A DNA stretch of 15,385 bases from a bacterium UBA1790 (GTDB taxonomy: Bacteria > Bacteroidota > Bacteroidia > Bacteroidales > Muribaculaceae): contig DCGA01000108.1 of assembly GCA_002314465.1 (NCBI GenBank), forward strand, positions 3,132 through 18,516. Reading direction: 5' to 3'. Position 1 is the stretch's first letter; every line of letters begins with the position of its first letter. Under the pieces are notes generated by a model, which saw only the letters and a list, made by a program, of their open reading frames with translations, did not search any database and was not told the DNA's origin. Both the position numbers and the translations under genes were made by a program. Below are positions 7,137-15,166 of this stretch, in pieces.

Positions 7137-8567
7137 ATGAAGAAAATTTTAACCGTTTTTTGTCTGTTTGCATCGCTTATGCCATCTCTTGGCCACGCTA
7201 AGGGTTTGGCTTTGTGGGCCGATGCCAACTATATCATGCATCCCGCTAAGGGTTTTTACCGCTTTATCGTTAGCGAGGAGGAACCCCTTACCGAGGCTCA
7301 GAGAAAATCTCTCACGTGGGCGGTGTTTAAGCAGAACGTCAACCCTGTTCATTACGAGTGTCCATCGCCTTCGTTTGCTAATAATGAGGCAATGAGTAGC
7401 GCCTGGTGTGCTCATTGGAACTTGATTAAGGGCGATGTTTTTACTCTTAACGATCCTTCGGTTGCTGCCACGATGTTCCGTGGTTACAAATGGCAACCCA
7501 CCGTTCTCGTTGCCGACAACGAGTTCGTCAACACCCACAATTTCCCCGCTTATAACCGCTGGATGATGGGGGAGACCGTGAAGAGCATGCCGGCTTCGTT
7601 TGTTACCAAGATGCGCCAGCGTTATGGAAGCAAGGTTAATGCCAGCTACGAGGCTGCGAGTCTGCGCGGTACCAATGGCGTACTTGCCGTTACCGACTTC
7701 GGCGTTAATAATGGCAAAGCCCTGGTCGTTTACACTTGGCTCGTGAACGGCAAGGAGGTGTGTACACACGAGATGCGCACCACTGTTGAACCCGGCTATG
7801 AGAACAGTGTATGGTCGCTCGACGACGAGGGTGTTTATGGCCTTCCCGAGGTTGTGACCATCGCGCGCGACAAGGCTACCGGCAATATCGAGTTCTATGT
7901 TTTGCGTGGTGGTACCGAGAGCGCCACTCTCTTGCATTTCTGCCAAAATGGTAACAAACTCGAACTTGTAGACCGCAAGTCTCATTACCTATGGATTGAC
8001 TGCAAATACACATCATTGGATGCTCTTGGTAATCCTGCGCTTGATCCGAAGGACAACTATACTACCGGCCTTGAGTTTGTTTCACAAGGTACCCCCGATG
8101 ATAATGGCTTGGTATACCGATATGCCAATTATGACGTGAGTGGTTGGTTGTCTTATGGCGAGGTTGAGGGCAGCCTTTACATTGCGTGGAACACTTCTGA
8201 GGATAACTTCGTGGATCCTTCTCCCGACGAGGCTTGGAGTGATTTACGCCCCGATGGTGCTACCTGGGAGCGTGATTATGCTAGCGAGCAGGTTGTCGCA
8301 GGATTGTACGACTTCGGTTGTGATGGTGTAGACGAGATTGTAGTGTGCAAGCGTTGGTTTGATGAGGCTCACAAGAAGACCGGCGTGGGCATCGCTGTAG
8401 TTTTCCCCGAGCATGGTAACGCACGGTTCCATTTTCTGTCGCAGGGTTCTTGCTGTGTTGACGGTGAGGCTAAAGTTGTGATTAAGGATAATATGATTAC
8501 TATCGACCGCAACAATGGCATTGTCGACAGTTGGACTTGGACCAAGGATGGCTTTGTGAAAAAATAA
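7137..8567 (+). CDS. Secreted protein of unknown function, possible FG-GAP-like segments
   Basis: I do not recognise this 476-residue protein. It has a clear signal peptide (about 1-21, cut near GHA) and no later membrane segment, so it should be periplasmic or outer-surface; no lipobox Cys is seen. The mature part is acidic and rich in aromatic residues, with nine Cys (75, 91, 209, 269, 289, 395, 404, 439, 440), some of which could form disulfides. Two segments look alike: about 224-256 (VWSLDDEGVYGLPEVVTIA) and about 387-404 (AGLYDFGCDGVDEIVVCKRW). The second resembles FG-GAP/VCBS propeller loops of D-x-D-G-x-x-E-I type, so a beta-propeller is possible but unproven. It lies 11 bases after the GT39-like gene and is the last gene before the terminator. 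Confidence 0.75.
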   Translation: MKKILTVFCLFASLMPSLGHAKGLALWADANYIMHPAKGFYRFIVSEEEPLTEAQRKSLTWAVFKQNVNPVHYECPSPSFANNEAMSSAWCAHWNLIKGDVFTLNDPSVAATMFRGYKWQPTVLVADNEFVNTHNFPAYNRWMMGETVKSMPASFVTKMRQRYGSKVNASYEAASLRGTNGVLAVTDFGVNNGKALVVYTWLVNGKEVCTHEMRTTVEPGYENSVWSLDDEGVYGLPEVVTIARDKATGNIEFYVLRGGTESATLLHFCQNGNKLELVDRKSHYLWIDCKYTSLDALGNPALDPKDNYTTGLEFVSQGTPDDNGLVYRYANYDVSGWLSYGEVEGSLYIAWNTSEDNFVDPSPDEAWSDLRPDGATWERDYASEQVVAGLYDFGCDGVDEIVVCKRWFDEAHKKTGVGIAVVFPEHGNARFHFLSQGSCCVDGEAKVVIKDNMITIDRNNGIVDSWTWTKDGFVKK

Positions 8568-8589
8568 TGCGATCGAACATATAAAAAAG

Positions 8590-8617
8590 CAGCCGCTCCG
8601 GATTTCCGGGGCGGCTG
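8590..8617. terminator. Bidirectional rho-independent terminator
   Basis: A 12-bp stem (8590-8601 with 8606-8617, one T-G wobble) encloses the 4-base loop ATTT. On the - strand it is followed by six T (8583-8588 read in reverse), an ideal terminator for the rluD gene ending at 8631. On the + strand the trailing sequence is only moderately T-rich (TCTGTATCTTGTCTT), but the hairpin can also end the long + strand run finishing at 8567. Confidence 0.9.
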
Positions 8618-8630
8618 TCTGTATCTTGTC

Positions 8631-9728
8631 TTATTGCTGTGCAGCCATGTAGGCGCGCCACTTCTCGATGAGTGCAGTCATGTCCTCGGGCAACTCGCTG
8701 TTGAAGTCCATCTGCTGGCCTGTTGCGGGATGAACGAAGCCTAAGGTCTTGGCATGCAGCGCTTGTCTTGGGCACAGGTCAAAGCAGTTGCGTATGAACT
8801 GGCCGTACTTGGCGGTGCGGTTGCCTCGCAGTATCTCATTGCCGCCGTAACGCTCGTCGTTGAAAAGTGGGTGGCCAATGTACTTCATGTGTACGCGTAT
8901 CTGGTGCGTACGGCCGGTCTCGAGTTGGCAGCGCACCACAGCCACGTGGCCCAGGTTCTCCATCGTGTGGTAGTGTGTCACGGCGTGCTTGCCCATGTCG
9001 CCGTCGGGGAACACGCACATTTGCAGGCGGTCGCGCAGGCTGCGGCCTATGTTGCCGGTCACTGTTCCGTCTTCGTCCTTCATCTCGCCCCACACCACGG
9101 CAATGTACTGTCGCTTGGTGGTCTTGTTAAAGAACTGCAGGCCCAGCGAGGTCTTGGCGCGTGGGGTCTTTGCCACTACGAGAAGGCCCGATGTATCCTT
9201 GTCGATGCGGTGAACGAGGCCCATGCGAGGGTCGGTCACGTCATAGTCGGGATTATCCTTGAAATGCCATGCAATGGCATTGACCAGCGTTCCGTCATAG
9301 TTGCCGTGGCCGGGATGCACACACATACCGGCGGGCTTGTTCACTACGAGCAGCTCGTCGTCTTCATACACGATGTTGAGGGGAATGTCTTGTGCAACAA
9401 TCTCGTTCTCATAGCGCGGACGGTCCATCACCACGCTTATTATGTCGCCGGGATGCACGCGGTAGTTGCTCTTCACGGCGCGGCCGTTCACGCGTATGCA
9501 CTGTGCTTCGGCTGCATTCTGGATGCGGTTGCGCGATGTGCCCTTGATGCGTTCAACGAGATATTTGTCGATGCGCAGCAGCACTTGCCCTTTCTCTACC
9601 TCATAGCGGTAATGCTCCCAGTAGTCGCGCCCGTTCTCGGTAAAGTCGGGGTCGGCAAAGTCCATTTGGATTTGGGCGCCGCCACCTTCCAGTTCATCGT
9701 CCAGCAGATTGTTGTCGAGGTCGTTCAT
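8631..9728 (-). CDS. rluD: RluD-family 23S rRNA pseudouridine synthase
   Basis: This 365-residue protein has an S4 RNA-binding domain (about 48-100, with LLRIDKYLVERI) and a pseudouridine synthase domain (about 115-330). The catalytic motif is HRIDKDTSG at 173-181, with Asp176 as the expected nucleophile. The late motif RTHQIRVHM (273-281) is also in place. RluA/RluC/RluD-type enzymes convert uridines to pseudouridine. RluD acts on helix 69 of 23S rRNA in E. coli; the exact sites here are inferred. An acidic N-terminal extension of about 45 residues (LDDELEGGG) precedes S4 and is common in Bacteroidales versions. It starts six bases after the PASTA gene, so the two should be cotranscribed. 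Confidence 0.93.
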   Translation of the reverse strand: MNDLDNNLLDDELEGGGAQIQMDFADPDFTENGRDYWEHYRYEVEKGQVLLRIDKYLVERIKGTSRNRIQNAAEAQCIRVNGRAVKSNYRVHPGDIISVVMDRPRYENEIVAQDIPLNIVYEDDELLVVNKPAGMCVHPGHGNYDGTLVNAIAWHFKDNPDYDVTDPRMGLVHRIDKDTSGLLVVAKTPRAKTSLGLQFFNKTTKRQYIAVVWGEMKDEDGTVTGNIGRSLRDRLQMCVFPDGDMGKHAVTHYHTMENLGHVAVVRCQLETGRTHQIRVHMKYIGHPLFNDERYGGNEILRGNRTAKYGQFIRNCFDLCPRQALHAKTLGFVHPATGQQMDFNSELPEDMTALIEKWRAYMAAQQ

Positions 9729-9734
9729 TGCCTG

Positions 9735-10370
9735 TTAGAGTCCTAATTCTAAAGCCTGTGCATTCTCGATTGAGTCGATTGTCGAGGTGTCGATAGCCAT
9801 GTAGGGGTTGTTGTCGTTAAGCGAACCGTCGCCCACGCTAAGGCGAATCATAGCATTGATGGGAACTCCGGTGCCGGGTGCAATCTGGCGGCCGTTGACG
9901 AGGACTGCCACTATAAGTCCTGAATAGGCCGAAGCGACAGTGTCAATCTCGATGTTCTTAAAGCCCATGCTGTGTAGTGAGGCAAGTGACTGGTTGATAG
10001 GGGTGTCCTGCATTTTGGGGAACGATACGATGCGGGGATGCATGGCGTTCACGTTTAGGTAAACGGTGCGTATCGCCTTGATGAATGAACCTGCCTTGGG
10101 CTCCTGGTCCATGACCACTCCTGGCTTGTAATTCTCGTTCCAGTTGGTCGAGTCGGCGATTTCCCAGTCCAGTCCGGCTGCTTCAAGTTTGTCAATAGCC
10201 TGTTCAAGCGACATGTTTCGTACCTCAGGCACGAGCTTTTCCTGGCCGTGCGATGTGAATACATCGATAAACAGCAGTCCTATGAAGATTGCAGCGCAAA
10301 ATGCACACACAATGAGTACCGAGTTGACAAGAATCGGGTGCTTGTCGCGGAATGGAGTGGGTTGAGCCAT
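9735..10370 (-). CDS. Membrane-anchored PASTA-domain protein
   Basis: This 211-residue protein has a short cytoplasmic N-terminus, one membrane helix (about 14-36) and two PASTA modules (about 44-107 and 112-179). The first shows the family pattern VPEVRNMSLEQAIDKLEAAGL followed by PGVVMDQEPKAGSFIK. The second shows FPKMQDTPINQSLASLHSMGF followed by GRQIAPGTGVP. The tail is Asn/Asp-rich. PASTA modules bind peptidoglycan fragments or beta-lactams in penicillin-binding proteins and Ser/Thr kinases. Here there is no kinase or transpeptidase domain, so it is a stand-alone sensor or scaffold. It has its own promoter at 10417-10447 and leads the two-gene unit with rluD. Confidence 0.9.
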   Translation of the reverse strand: MAQPTPFRDKHPILVNSVLIVCAFCAAIFIGLLFIDVFTSHGQEKLVPEVRNMSLEQAIDKLEAAGLDWEIADSTNWNENYKPGVVMDQEPKAGSFIKAIRTVYLNVNAMHPRIVSFPKMQDTPINQSLASLHSMGFKNIEIDTVASAYSGLIVAVLVNGRQIAPGTGVPINAMIRLSVGDGSLNDNNPYMAIDTSTIDSIENAQALELGL

Positions 10371-10416
10371 TATGGGGTAGTTGTTTTAATTTGTCAATGT
10401 TTGTTGTTACAATCTG

Positions 10417-10447
10417 CAAAGTTAATGAAACTACACCGCAATTCAAA
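10417..10447 (-). promoter_or_regulatory. Bacteroidota-type promoter for the PASTA-rluD unit
   Basis: On the - strand, TTTG (10447-10444) is followed after exactly 19 bases by TAACTTTG (10424-10417). This matches the Bacteroidota -33 TTTG and -7 TAnnTTTG boxes closely. Transcription should begin near 10411, giving a leader of about 40 bases before the ATG at 10370. Confidence 0.85.
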
Positions 10448-10495
10448 ATGAAAACAATGTTTTTTTGCTCTTGTGCTATAATTGTGTCTCCTTTA

Positions 10496-10526
10496 TTGGG
10501 TTATATCGTTTTTTTTTGTACCTTTG
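10496..10526 (+). promoter_or_regulatory. Bacteroidota-type promoter for the acyltransferase gene
   Basis: TTG (10496-10498) is followed after 20 bases by TACCTTTG (10519-10526), a full match to the -7 TAnnTTTG box. The spacer contains nine consecutive T (10509-10517). Transcription should begin near 10532-10536, leaving a leader of about 25 bases before the ATG at 10560. Confidence 0.8.
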
Positions 10527-10559
10527 GAAATTATATTGATTATCATCTAAACAGATAGT

Positions 10560-11738
10560 ATGGAAAAAGAAAAAATCATGACTCCTGTGGAGTTCTCCGA
10601 CATTTGTCCGATTGCCGATAAAGATTTCCACAACGAGATGTCGATACTGGTCGAGGAGCCTGCGTTTCAGAAGATTCTGAGCATGATTGCTCCCCAATAC
10701 ACCTTCTCTAAACTCAAGAAAATACTTCTCGCACTCAACTCTAAGCACGAGTTCCAGTCCACCGTAATGAAAATGGTCATCGAGGGTATGCTCGAGAAGA
10801 CTACTTCGGGACTTACTTGGAGCGGAACCGAGTTCATGGATGCCGATACTCCCTATAGTTTCATCACTAACCATCGCGACATCGTACTCGATGCTACCAA
10901 TCTGGGCTACATCCTCATTGCCAGCGGCCGCGAGTCGTGCGAGGTGGCTATCGGTAATAATCTGCTCGTTTACGATTGGATTAAGAAACTGGTGCGCCTC
11001 AACCGCAGTTTCATCGTTAAGCGTAACCTGGGCAAAATCCAGACTCTTAACGCTGCAATTCAGTTGTCAAGTTACATCCACTTCGCTTTGACACAGAAGA
11101 AGAAATCTATCTGGATTGCTCAGCGCGAGGGACGATGCAAGGACAGCAACGACCGCACTCAGGAGAGCCTCCTCAAGATGCTCACCTACGGCAACCGCGA
11201 GAAGAGCATTGTTGAGAGCCTCAAGGAACTCAACATTGCACCCATCGCTCTGTGCTATGAGTACGACCCCAATGATTACCTCAAGGCTCGCGAGTTCCTC
11301 CTCAAGAGCAAGAACCCCAACTGGAAGAAGTCGCCCGAAGACGATCTCATCAGTATGCAGACCGGCATCATGGGATTCAAGGGCAAGGTGCACTACAGTT
11401 TCACTCCTTGCATCAACGAAGAACTCGACAAGATTCCTGCCGACCTCGACAAGATGCTCACCGTGAGCCGAATATGTAACATTATTGACCACGCAATCCA
11501 CGAGAATTACAAGATTTTCAAGACCAATTATATCGCCCACGACATCCTCTTCGACAACAAGGATTTCGCCGACAAATATACCGAGGAAGAGAAGGATGCC
11601 TTCATCAAGTACTTGGGTGGTCAGATCGATAAAATCAAGGACATCAAGCTCACCGACTTCGACCGTTACTTCCTCTACAGCAAGATGCTGCAGATGTACA
11701 GCAACCCGCTCACTAATCAGCTTGAGGCTATGAAGTAA
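10560..11738 (+). CDS. PlsC/PlsB-like phospholipid acyltransferase family protein
   Basis: This 392-residue soluble protein carries the ordered motifs of glycerolipid acyltransferases. Motif I is FITNHRDIVLDA (His105, Asp111), motif II is FIVKRNLGKIQ (151-161), motif III is AQREGRCKD (Glu190, Gly191, Arg192) and motif IV is APIALCYEYDP (227-237). It would transfer a fatty acyl group to glycerol-3-phosphate or a lyso-lipid at the inner face of the membrane. Substrate cannot be told from sequence. In motif I the spacing between His105 and Asp111 is five residues rather than the usual four; Asp107 is an alternative. From memory the same NHRDIVLD pattern is general in Bacteroidales homologues. 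The start at 10560 lies just after a good promoter; ATG 10578 is a second option. It appears to be a single-gene unit with its own terminator. Confidence 0.82.
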   Translation: MEKEKIMTPVEFSDICPIADKDFHNEMSILVEEPAFQKILSMIAPQYTFSKLKKILLALNSKHEFQSTVMKMVIEGMLEKTTSGLTWSGTEFMDADTPYSFITNHRDIVLDATNLGYILIASGRESCEVAIGNNLLVYDWIKKLVRLNRSFIVKRNLGKIQTLNAAIQLSSYIHFALTQKKKSIWIAQREGRCKDSNDRTQESLLKMLTYGNREKSIVESLKELNIAPIALCYEYDPNDYLKAREFLLKSKNPNWKKSPEDDLISMQTGIMGFKGKVHYSFTPCINEELDKIPADLDKMLTVSRICNIIDHAIHENYKIFKTNYIAHDILFDNKDFADKYTEEEKDAFIKYLGGQIDKIKDIKLTDFDRYFLYSKMLQMYSNPLTNQLEAMK

Positions 11739-11770
11739 CCCCTCTGGTTACTTTTCACGATATCATTATA

Positions 11771-11802
11771 AAAGGCGCTTCGCCAGTGGGCGCGGCGCCT
11801 TT
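11771..11802 (+). terminator. Rho-independent terminator after the acyltransferase gene
   Basis: An 8-bp outer stem (AAAGGCGC at 11771-11778 with GCGCCTTT at 11795-11802) encloses a 2x2 internal loop. A 4-bp inner stem (CGCC/GGCG) and the loop AGTG complete the hairpin. CGCTTTTAATA follows on the + strand, a modest T-tract. It lies 32 bases past the stop codon. Confidence 0.8.
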
Positions 11803-11823
11803 CGCTTTTAATAACTCACATCT

Positions 11824-13020
11824 ATGAGACTACATTGGCTACCGTTTGTAGCGGTTATCCTGTTAACTTTCGTGCTTGATGCAGTGTTGCTGCGCAAGGC
11901 GTGGAAAACCGGCAAGGCTTCTTTCAAGGCCCTGGGCATCATCAATGCTGTGGTGTCGGTACTCGTCCTTGCGGCTGTCATTTACTCCTTTGTGTCAATG
12001 CCTTCGACCAAACAAGAGTTTGTGGCACACATGGCTATAGGTGCGCGCATCTTGCTTGCCTATTTTGTCATCAACGTGCCCAAGTGGCTGTGGGGCATCT
12101 TCTACGGCATCGGTAGTATCAAGGGCATGCGCAGCGATGTGGCAACGATTCTCAAGGCTGCAGGCACTTTTATCGCTGCAGTCTCGCTATTTGCCATTCT
12201 TCAAGGCACGTTTTTCACTCCCTATAAGGTCGCTGTAACCGAGGTTCCCGTCTCTTTCAAGTCATTGCCCCAGGCATTCGACGGTTATCGCATTGTCCAC
12301 ATCAGCGATGCCCATCTGGGCACATTCGGCAGCGATACCACGTTTGTCGCATCGTGTGTCAACACCATCAACGGTTTGCATCCCGATGCGGTGTGTTTCA
12401 CCGGCGACCTTGTGAGCATGACCGCCGAGGAGGCTAAACCCTTTGTATCGGTTTTGTCTCGCATCAAGGCTAAGGATGGCGTATTCACCATCCTGGGCAA
12501 CCACGACTATGCCCACTACATGCCCATGCTCAACGACCAGCAGAAGGAAGCCGACCTTAATGAGTTGTGCGAATTGCAACGTTCCATGGGGTGGCGACTG
12601 CTCGACAATGAATCGGCAATCGTAAGGCGTGGCAACGATAGTATTGCCATTGTCGGTACTGCCAATTATGGCGATCCTCCCTTCCCCGTGTTTGGCGACT
12701 ACGGAAAGGCTACACAGGGGCTCGATGGTGTTTTCAAGGTACACATGCAGCACAATCCCTACATGTGGCGCAGTGCCCTTGTAGGCAAGGCCGATGCTCC
12801 GCTCACTCTCTCGGGACACACCCATGCCATGCAGTTTGTCCTTCACCTTGCTGGCACTCGCATGTCACCGTCATCGTGGCGTTATTCCGAGTGGGGCGGT
12901 CTCTACATGGAAGGTTCTCAGGCACTTTATGTAAATACCGGTCTTGGTATGGTAGGACCTCCGTTCCGCATCGGCGTGCCTCCCGAAATCACGGTAATCA
13001 CCCTTAAAAAAGCCCCCTAA
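11824..13020 (+). CDS. Membrane-anchored calcineurin-like metallophosphoesterase
   Basis: This 398-residue protein has about four hydrophobic segments in residues 1-130 (about 5-22, 37-58, 70-90, 107-128). A calcineurin-type phosphoesterase domain (about 150-395) follows. Metal-binding motifs are complete and in order: SDAHLG (Asp162, His164), FTGDL (Gly194-Asp195), GNHD (225-228), MQHNP (His310) and GHTH (331-334). The layout matches the YkuE/YaeI type of membrane-linked phosphoesterases, some of which act on lipid-linked substrates. The exact substrate here is not evident. It follows the terminator at 11771-11802 and has no strong promoter of its own visible in the short gap, so expression may depend on readthrough or an unseen promoter. 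It lies 22 bases before tex. Confidence 0.9.
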   Translation: MRLHWLPFVAVILLTFVLDAVLLRKAWKTGKASFKALGIINAVVSVLVLAAVIYSFVSMPSTKQEFVAHMAIGARILLAYFVINVPKWLWGIFYGIGSIKGMRSDVATILKAAGTFIAAVSLFAILQGTFFTPYKVAVTEVPVSFKSLPQAFDGYRIVHISDAHLGTFGSDTTFVASCVNTINGLHPDAVCFTGDLVSMTAEEAKPFVSVLSRIKAKDGVFTILGNHDYAHYMPMLNDQQKEADLNELCELQRSMGWRLLDNESAIVRRGNDSIAIVGTANYGDPPFPVFGDYGKATQGLDGVFKVHMQHNPYMWRSALVGKADAPLTLSGHTHAMQFVLHLAGTRMSPSSWRYSEWGGLYMEGSQALYVNTGLGMVGPPFRIGVPPEITVITLKKAP

Positions 13021-13042
13021 ACATTAAACCCTAAACCCTCAA

Positions 13043-15166
13043 ATGTCCAAACTCTCAACAATAATATCCCAGGAATTGCACCTTCCTGTCAATCAGGTCG
13101 ACAACACTGTCAGCCTGCTCGACGATGGTTGCACCGTACCTTTCATCAGCCGATATCGCAAGGAAGCAACGGGCGGACTCGATGATGTCGCTATACAGTC
13201 GATTGACATGCGCCTCAACTACTACAAGGAACTTGAGAAGCGCCGCGCTACTATTATCAAGACCATAGAGGCGCAAGACAAACTCACCCCCGAACTTGCC
13301 AATCGCATCAATAACTGCTGGGACGCAACCACTCTCGAGGATATTTACCTGCCTTACAAGCCCAAGCGCCAGACCCGTGCCGAGGCTGCACGCAAGCGTG
13401 GGCTGGAGCCCTTGGCACGCATTATCATGGCACAGCATGGCGACGACATCGCGCAACGTGCTACTAAGTTTGTCAACGATGAGGTAAAGACACCCGACGA
13501 TGCAATCGCCGGTGCGCAGGATATCATTGCCGAGTGGGTGAGCGAGAACGAGGCTGCCCGCAATGCCGTGCGCCGTTCGTTCCGCTACGATGCTGTTCTT
13601 ACCTCACATTTCGTAAAGGGCAAGGAAATCGAGGGTCGCAACTATGAGAACTATTATGAGTTTTCACAGCCTCTCAAGCGTGTTTCTTCTCACCAGTTGC
13701 TCGCCATTCGCCGTGGCGAGAAGGAGGGATTCCTCAAGGTGGCTATCGGCATCAACGACGCCCGTGCTATGGACAATATCTCTCGCATAGTAGTCAAGGG
13801 CCACAGCGAGGCCTCTCAACTGGTCAACGAGGCTGCCGAGGATGGTTTCAAGCGACTTATTAAGCCCTCAATCGAGACCGAGTATGCCACTGCAGCCAAG
13901 GCTAAGGCCGATGAGCAGGCTATCGATACCTTTGCGATGAACGTGCGCCAACTCTTGTTTGCACCGCCACTGGGACACAAACGCGTGCTTGCTGTTGACC
14001 CGGGCTTCCGCACCGGTTGTAAGGTTGTTGCACTCGATGAGCAGGGCAACCTGCTGCATCACGACGTGATGTATCCCACTGCTCCGACCAACGACATCGA
14101 GGGCGCTACCGCTTTGGTGCTATACCTTGTCAACAAGTACAATATCAACGATATAGCGCTGGGCAACGGCACTGCAAGCCGTGAGACCGAGCGCTTCCTT
14201 AAGCGCATCAACTACGCTGGCCGCCATGTCAACGTGCATGTGGTGAGCGAGAACGGCGCGTCTATCTATTCGGCCTCTAAGGTGGCTCGCGACGAGTTCC
14301 CCGACAAGGATGTCACCGTGCGTGGCGCAGTCTCTATCGGGCGACGTCTCATTGACCCGCTTGCCGAACTCGTGAAGATTGACCCCAAGTCGATAGGTGT
14401 GGGGCAGTACCAGCACGATGTAGACCAGAACCGCCTCAAGGAGGCTCTGGAATACACTGTCGAGAGTTGCGTCAACAGCGTTGGCGTCAACATTAACACC
14501 GCCAGCAAGGAATTGCTTACCTATGTTGCCGGCCTCGGGCCTGCTCTCGCACAGAACATTGTGGCTTATCGTGCCGAGAATGGTGATTTCAAGACCCGAC
14601 AGGAGATTCTCCGAGTTCCCAAACTGGGTGCCAAGACTTTTACCCAGGCTGCCGGATTCCTGCGCATTCCCGAGAGCGACAATCCCCTTGACAATTCGGC
14701 TGTACACCCCGAGCGATATGCTCTGGTTGAGAAGATGGCAAGCGATTGCGGATGCTCGGTTGCACAACTCATCAAGGACAAGGAACAACGCGATAAGATT
14801 GACCTCAAGCACTATGTCGCTGGCGATGTGGGCATGCCCACTCTGGTTGACATTATGCGCGAACTTGAGAAACCCGGACGTGACCCGCGTCAGCAGGTAA
14901 GTGTAGTAGAGTTTGATGACAATGTCAATTCTATCAACGACTTGCGCGAAGGCATGGAACTTAACGGCATTGTGACCAATGTTACCCAGTTCGGCGCTTT
15001 CGTCGACATAGGCGTCCACAAGGAGGGATTGGTTCATGTTTCCCAACTGTCGAAAAAACGCGTGGATAACCCAGCCAAGGTGGTGCGCGTAAACCAGCAT
15101 GTACGTGTACGCGTTATTTCGGTAGATGTTGAGCGTCAGCGCATTGCCCTTACTATGAAACTGTGA
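13043..15166 (+). CDS. tex: Tex family RNA-binding transcription accessory protein
   Basis: This 707-residue protein has the full Tex arrangement. An N-terminal helical region (1-190, with VPFISRYRKEATGGLDD near 32-48) is followed by a central region. A YqgF/RNase H-like domain (about 313-440) holds VLAVDPGFRTGCK and ALGNGTASRETE. Helix-hairpin-helix motifs lie at about 480-540 (VNINTASKELLTYVAGLGP). A C-terminal S1 RNA-binding domain (about 637-706) shows GIVTNVTQFGAFVDIGVHKEG in pattern. The protein ends directly after S1, without the tail seen in E. coli Tex (773 residues), as I recall for Bacteroidales forms. Tex binds nucleic acid and is linked to transcription and RNA turnover. The stop overlaps the next gene's GTG. 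Confidence 0.95.
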   Translation: MSKLSTIISQELHLPVNQVDNTVSLLDDGCTVPFISRYRKEATGGLDDVAIQSIDMRLNYYKELEKRRATIIKTIEAQDKLTPELANRINNCWDATTLEDIYLPYKPKRQTRAEAARKRGLEPLARIIMAQHGDDIAQRATKFVNDEVKTPDDAIAGAQDIIAEWVSENEAARNAVRRSFRYDAVLTSHFVKGKEIEGRNYENYYEFSQPLKRVSSHQLLAIRRGEKEGFLKVAIGINDARAMDNISRIVVKGHSEASQLVNEAAEDGFKRLIKPSIETEYATAAKAKADEQAIDTFAMNVRQLLFAPPLGHKRVLAVDPGFRTGCKVVALDEQGNLLHHDVMYPTAPTNDIEGATALVLYLVNKYNINDIALGNGTASRETERFLKRINYAGRHVNVHVVSENGASIYSASKVARDEFPDKDVTVRGAVSIGRRLIDPLAELVKIDPKSIGVGQYQHDVDQNRLKEALEYTVESCVNSVGVNINTASKELLTYVAGLGPALAQNIVAYRAENGDFKTRQEILRVPKLGAKTFTQAAGFLRIPESDNPLDNSAVHPERYALVEKMASDCGCSVAQLIKDKEQRDKIDLKHYVAGDVGMPTLVDIMRELEKPGRDPRQQVSVVEFDDNVNSINDLREGMELNGIVTNVTQFGAFVDIGVHKEGLVHVSQLSKKRVDNPAKVVRVNQHVRVRVISVDVERQRIALTMKL

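Noticed and set aside
8754..9746. Long + strand open frame (330 codons) opposite rluD
   Set aside because: It is rich in His, Val and Ala with no motif, and it mirrors a well-supported rluD. A shadow frame.
11749..11756. TACTTTTC as a possible -7 box for the metallophosphoesterase gene
   Set aside because: It lacks the final G, the nearest upstream TTG is 24 bases away, and it lies before the terminator hairpin.
13024..13042. Telomere-like AAACCCTAAACCCT before tex
   Set aside because: There are only two copies in a 22-base gap in a bacterial genome. Chance, or a short spacer, explains it.
14120..15100. Long - strand open frame (326 codons) opposite tex
   Set aside because: It is antisense to conserved YqgF, helix-hairpin-helix and S1 regions of tex and has no recognisable features.
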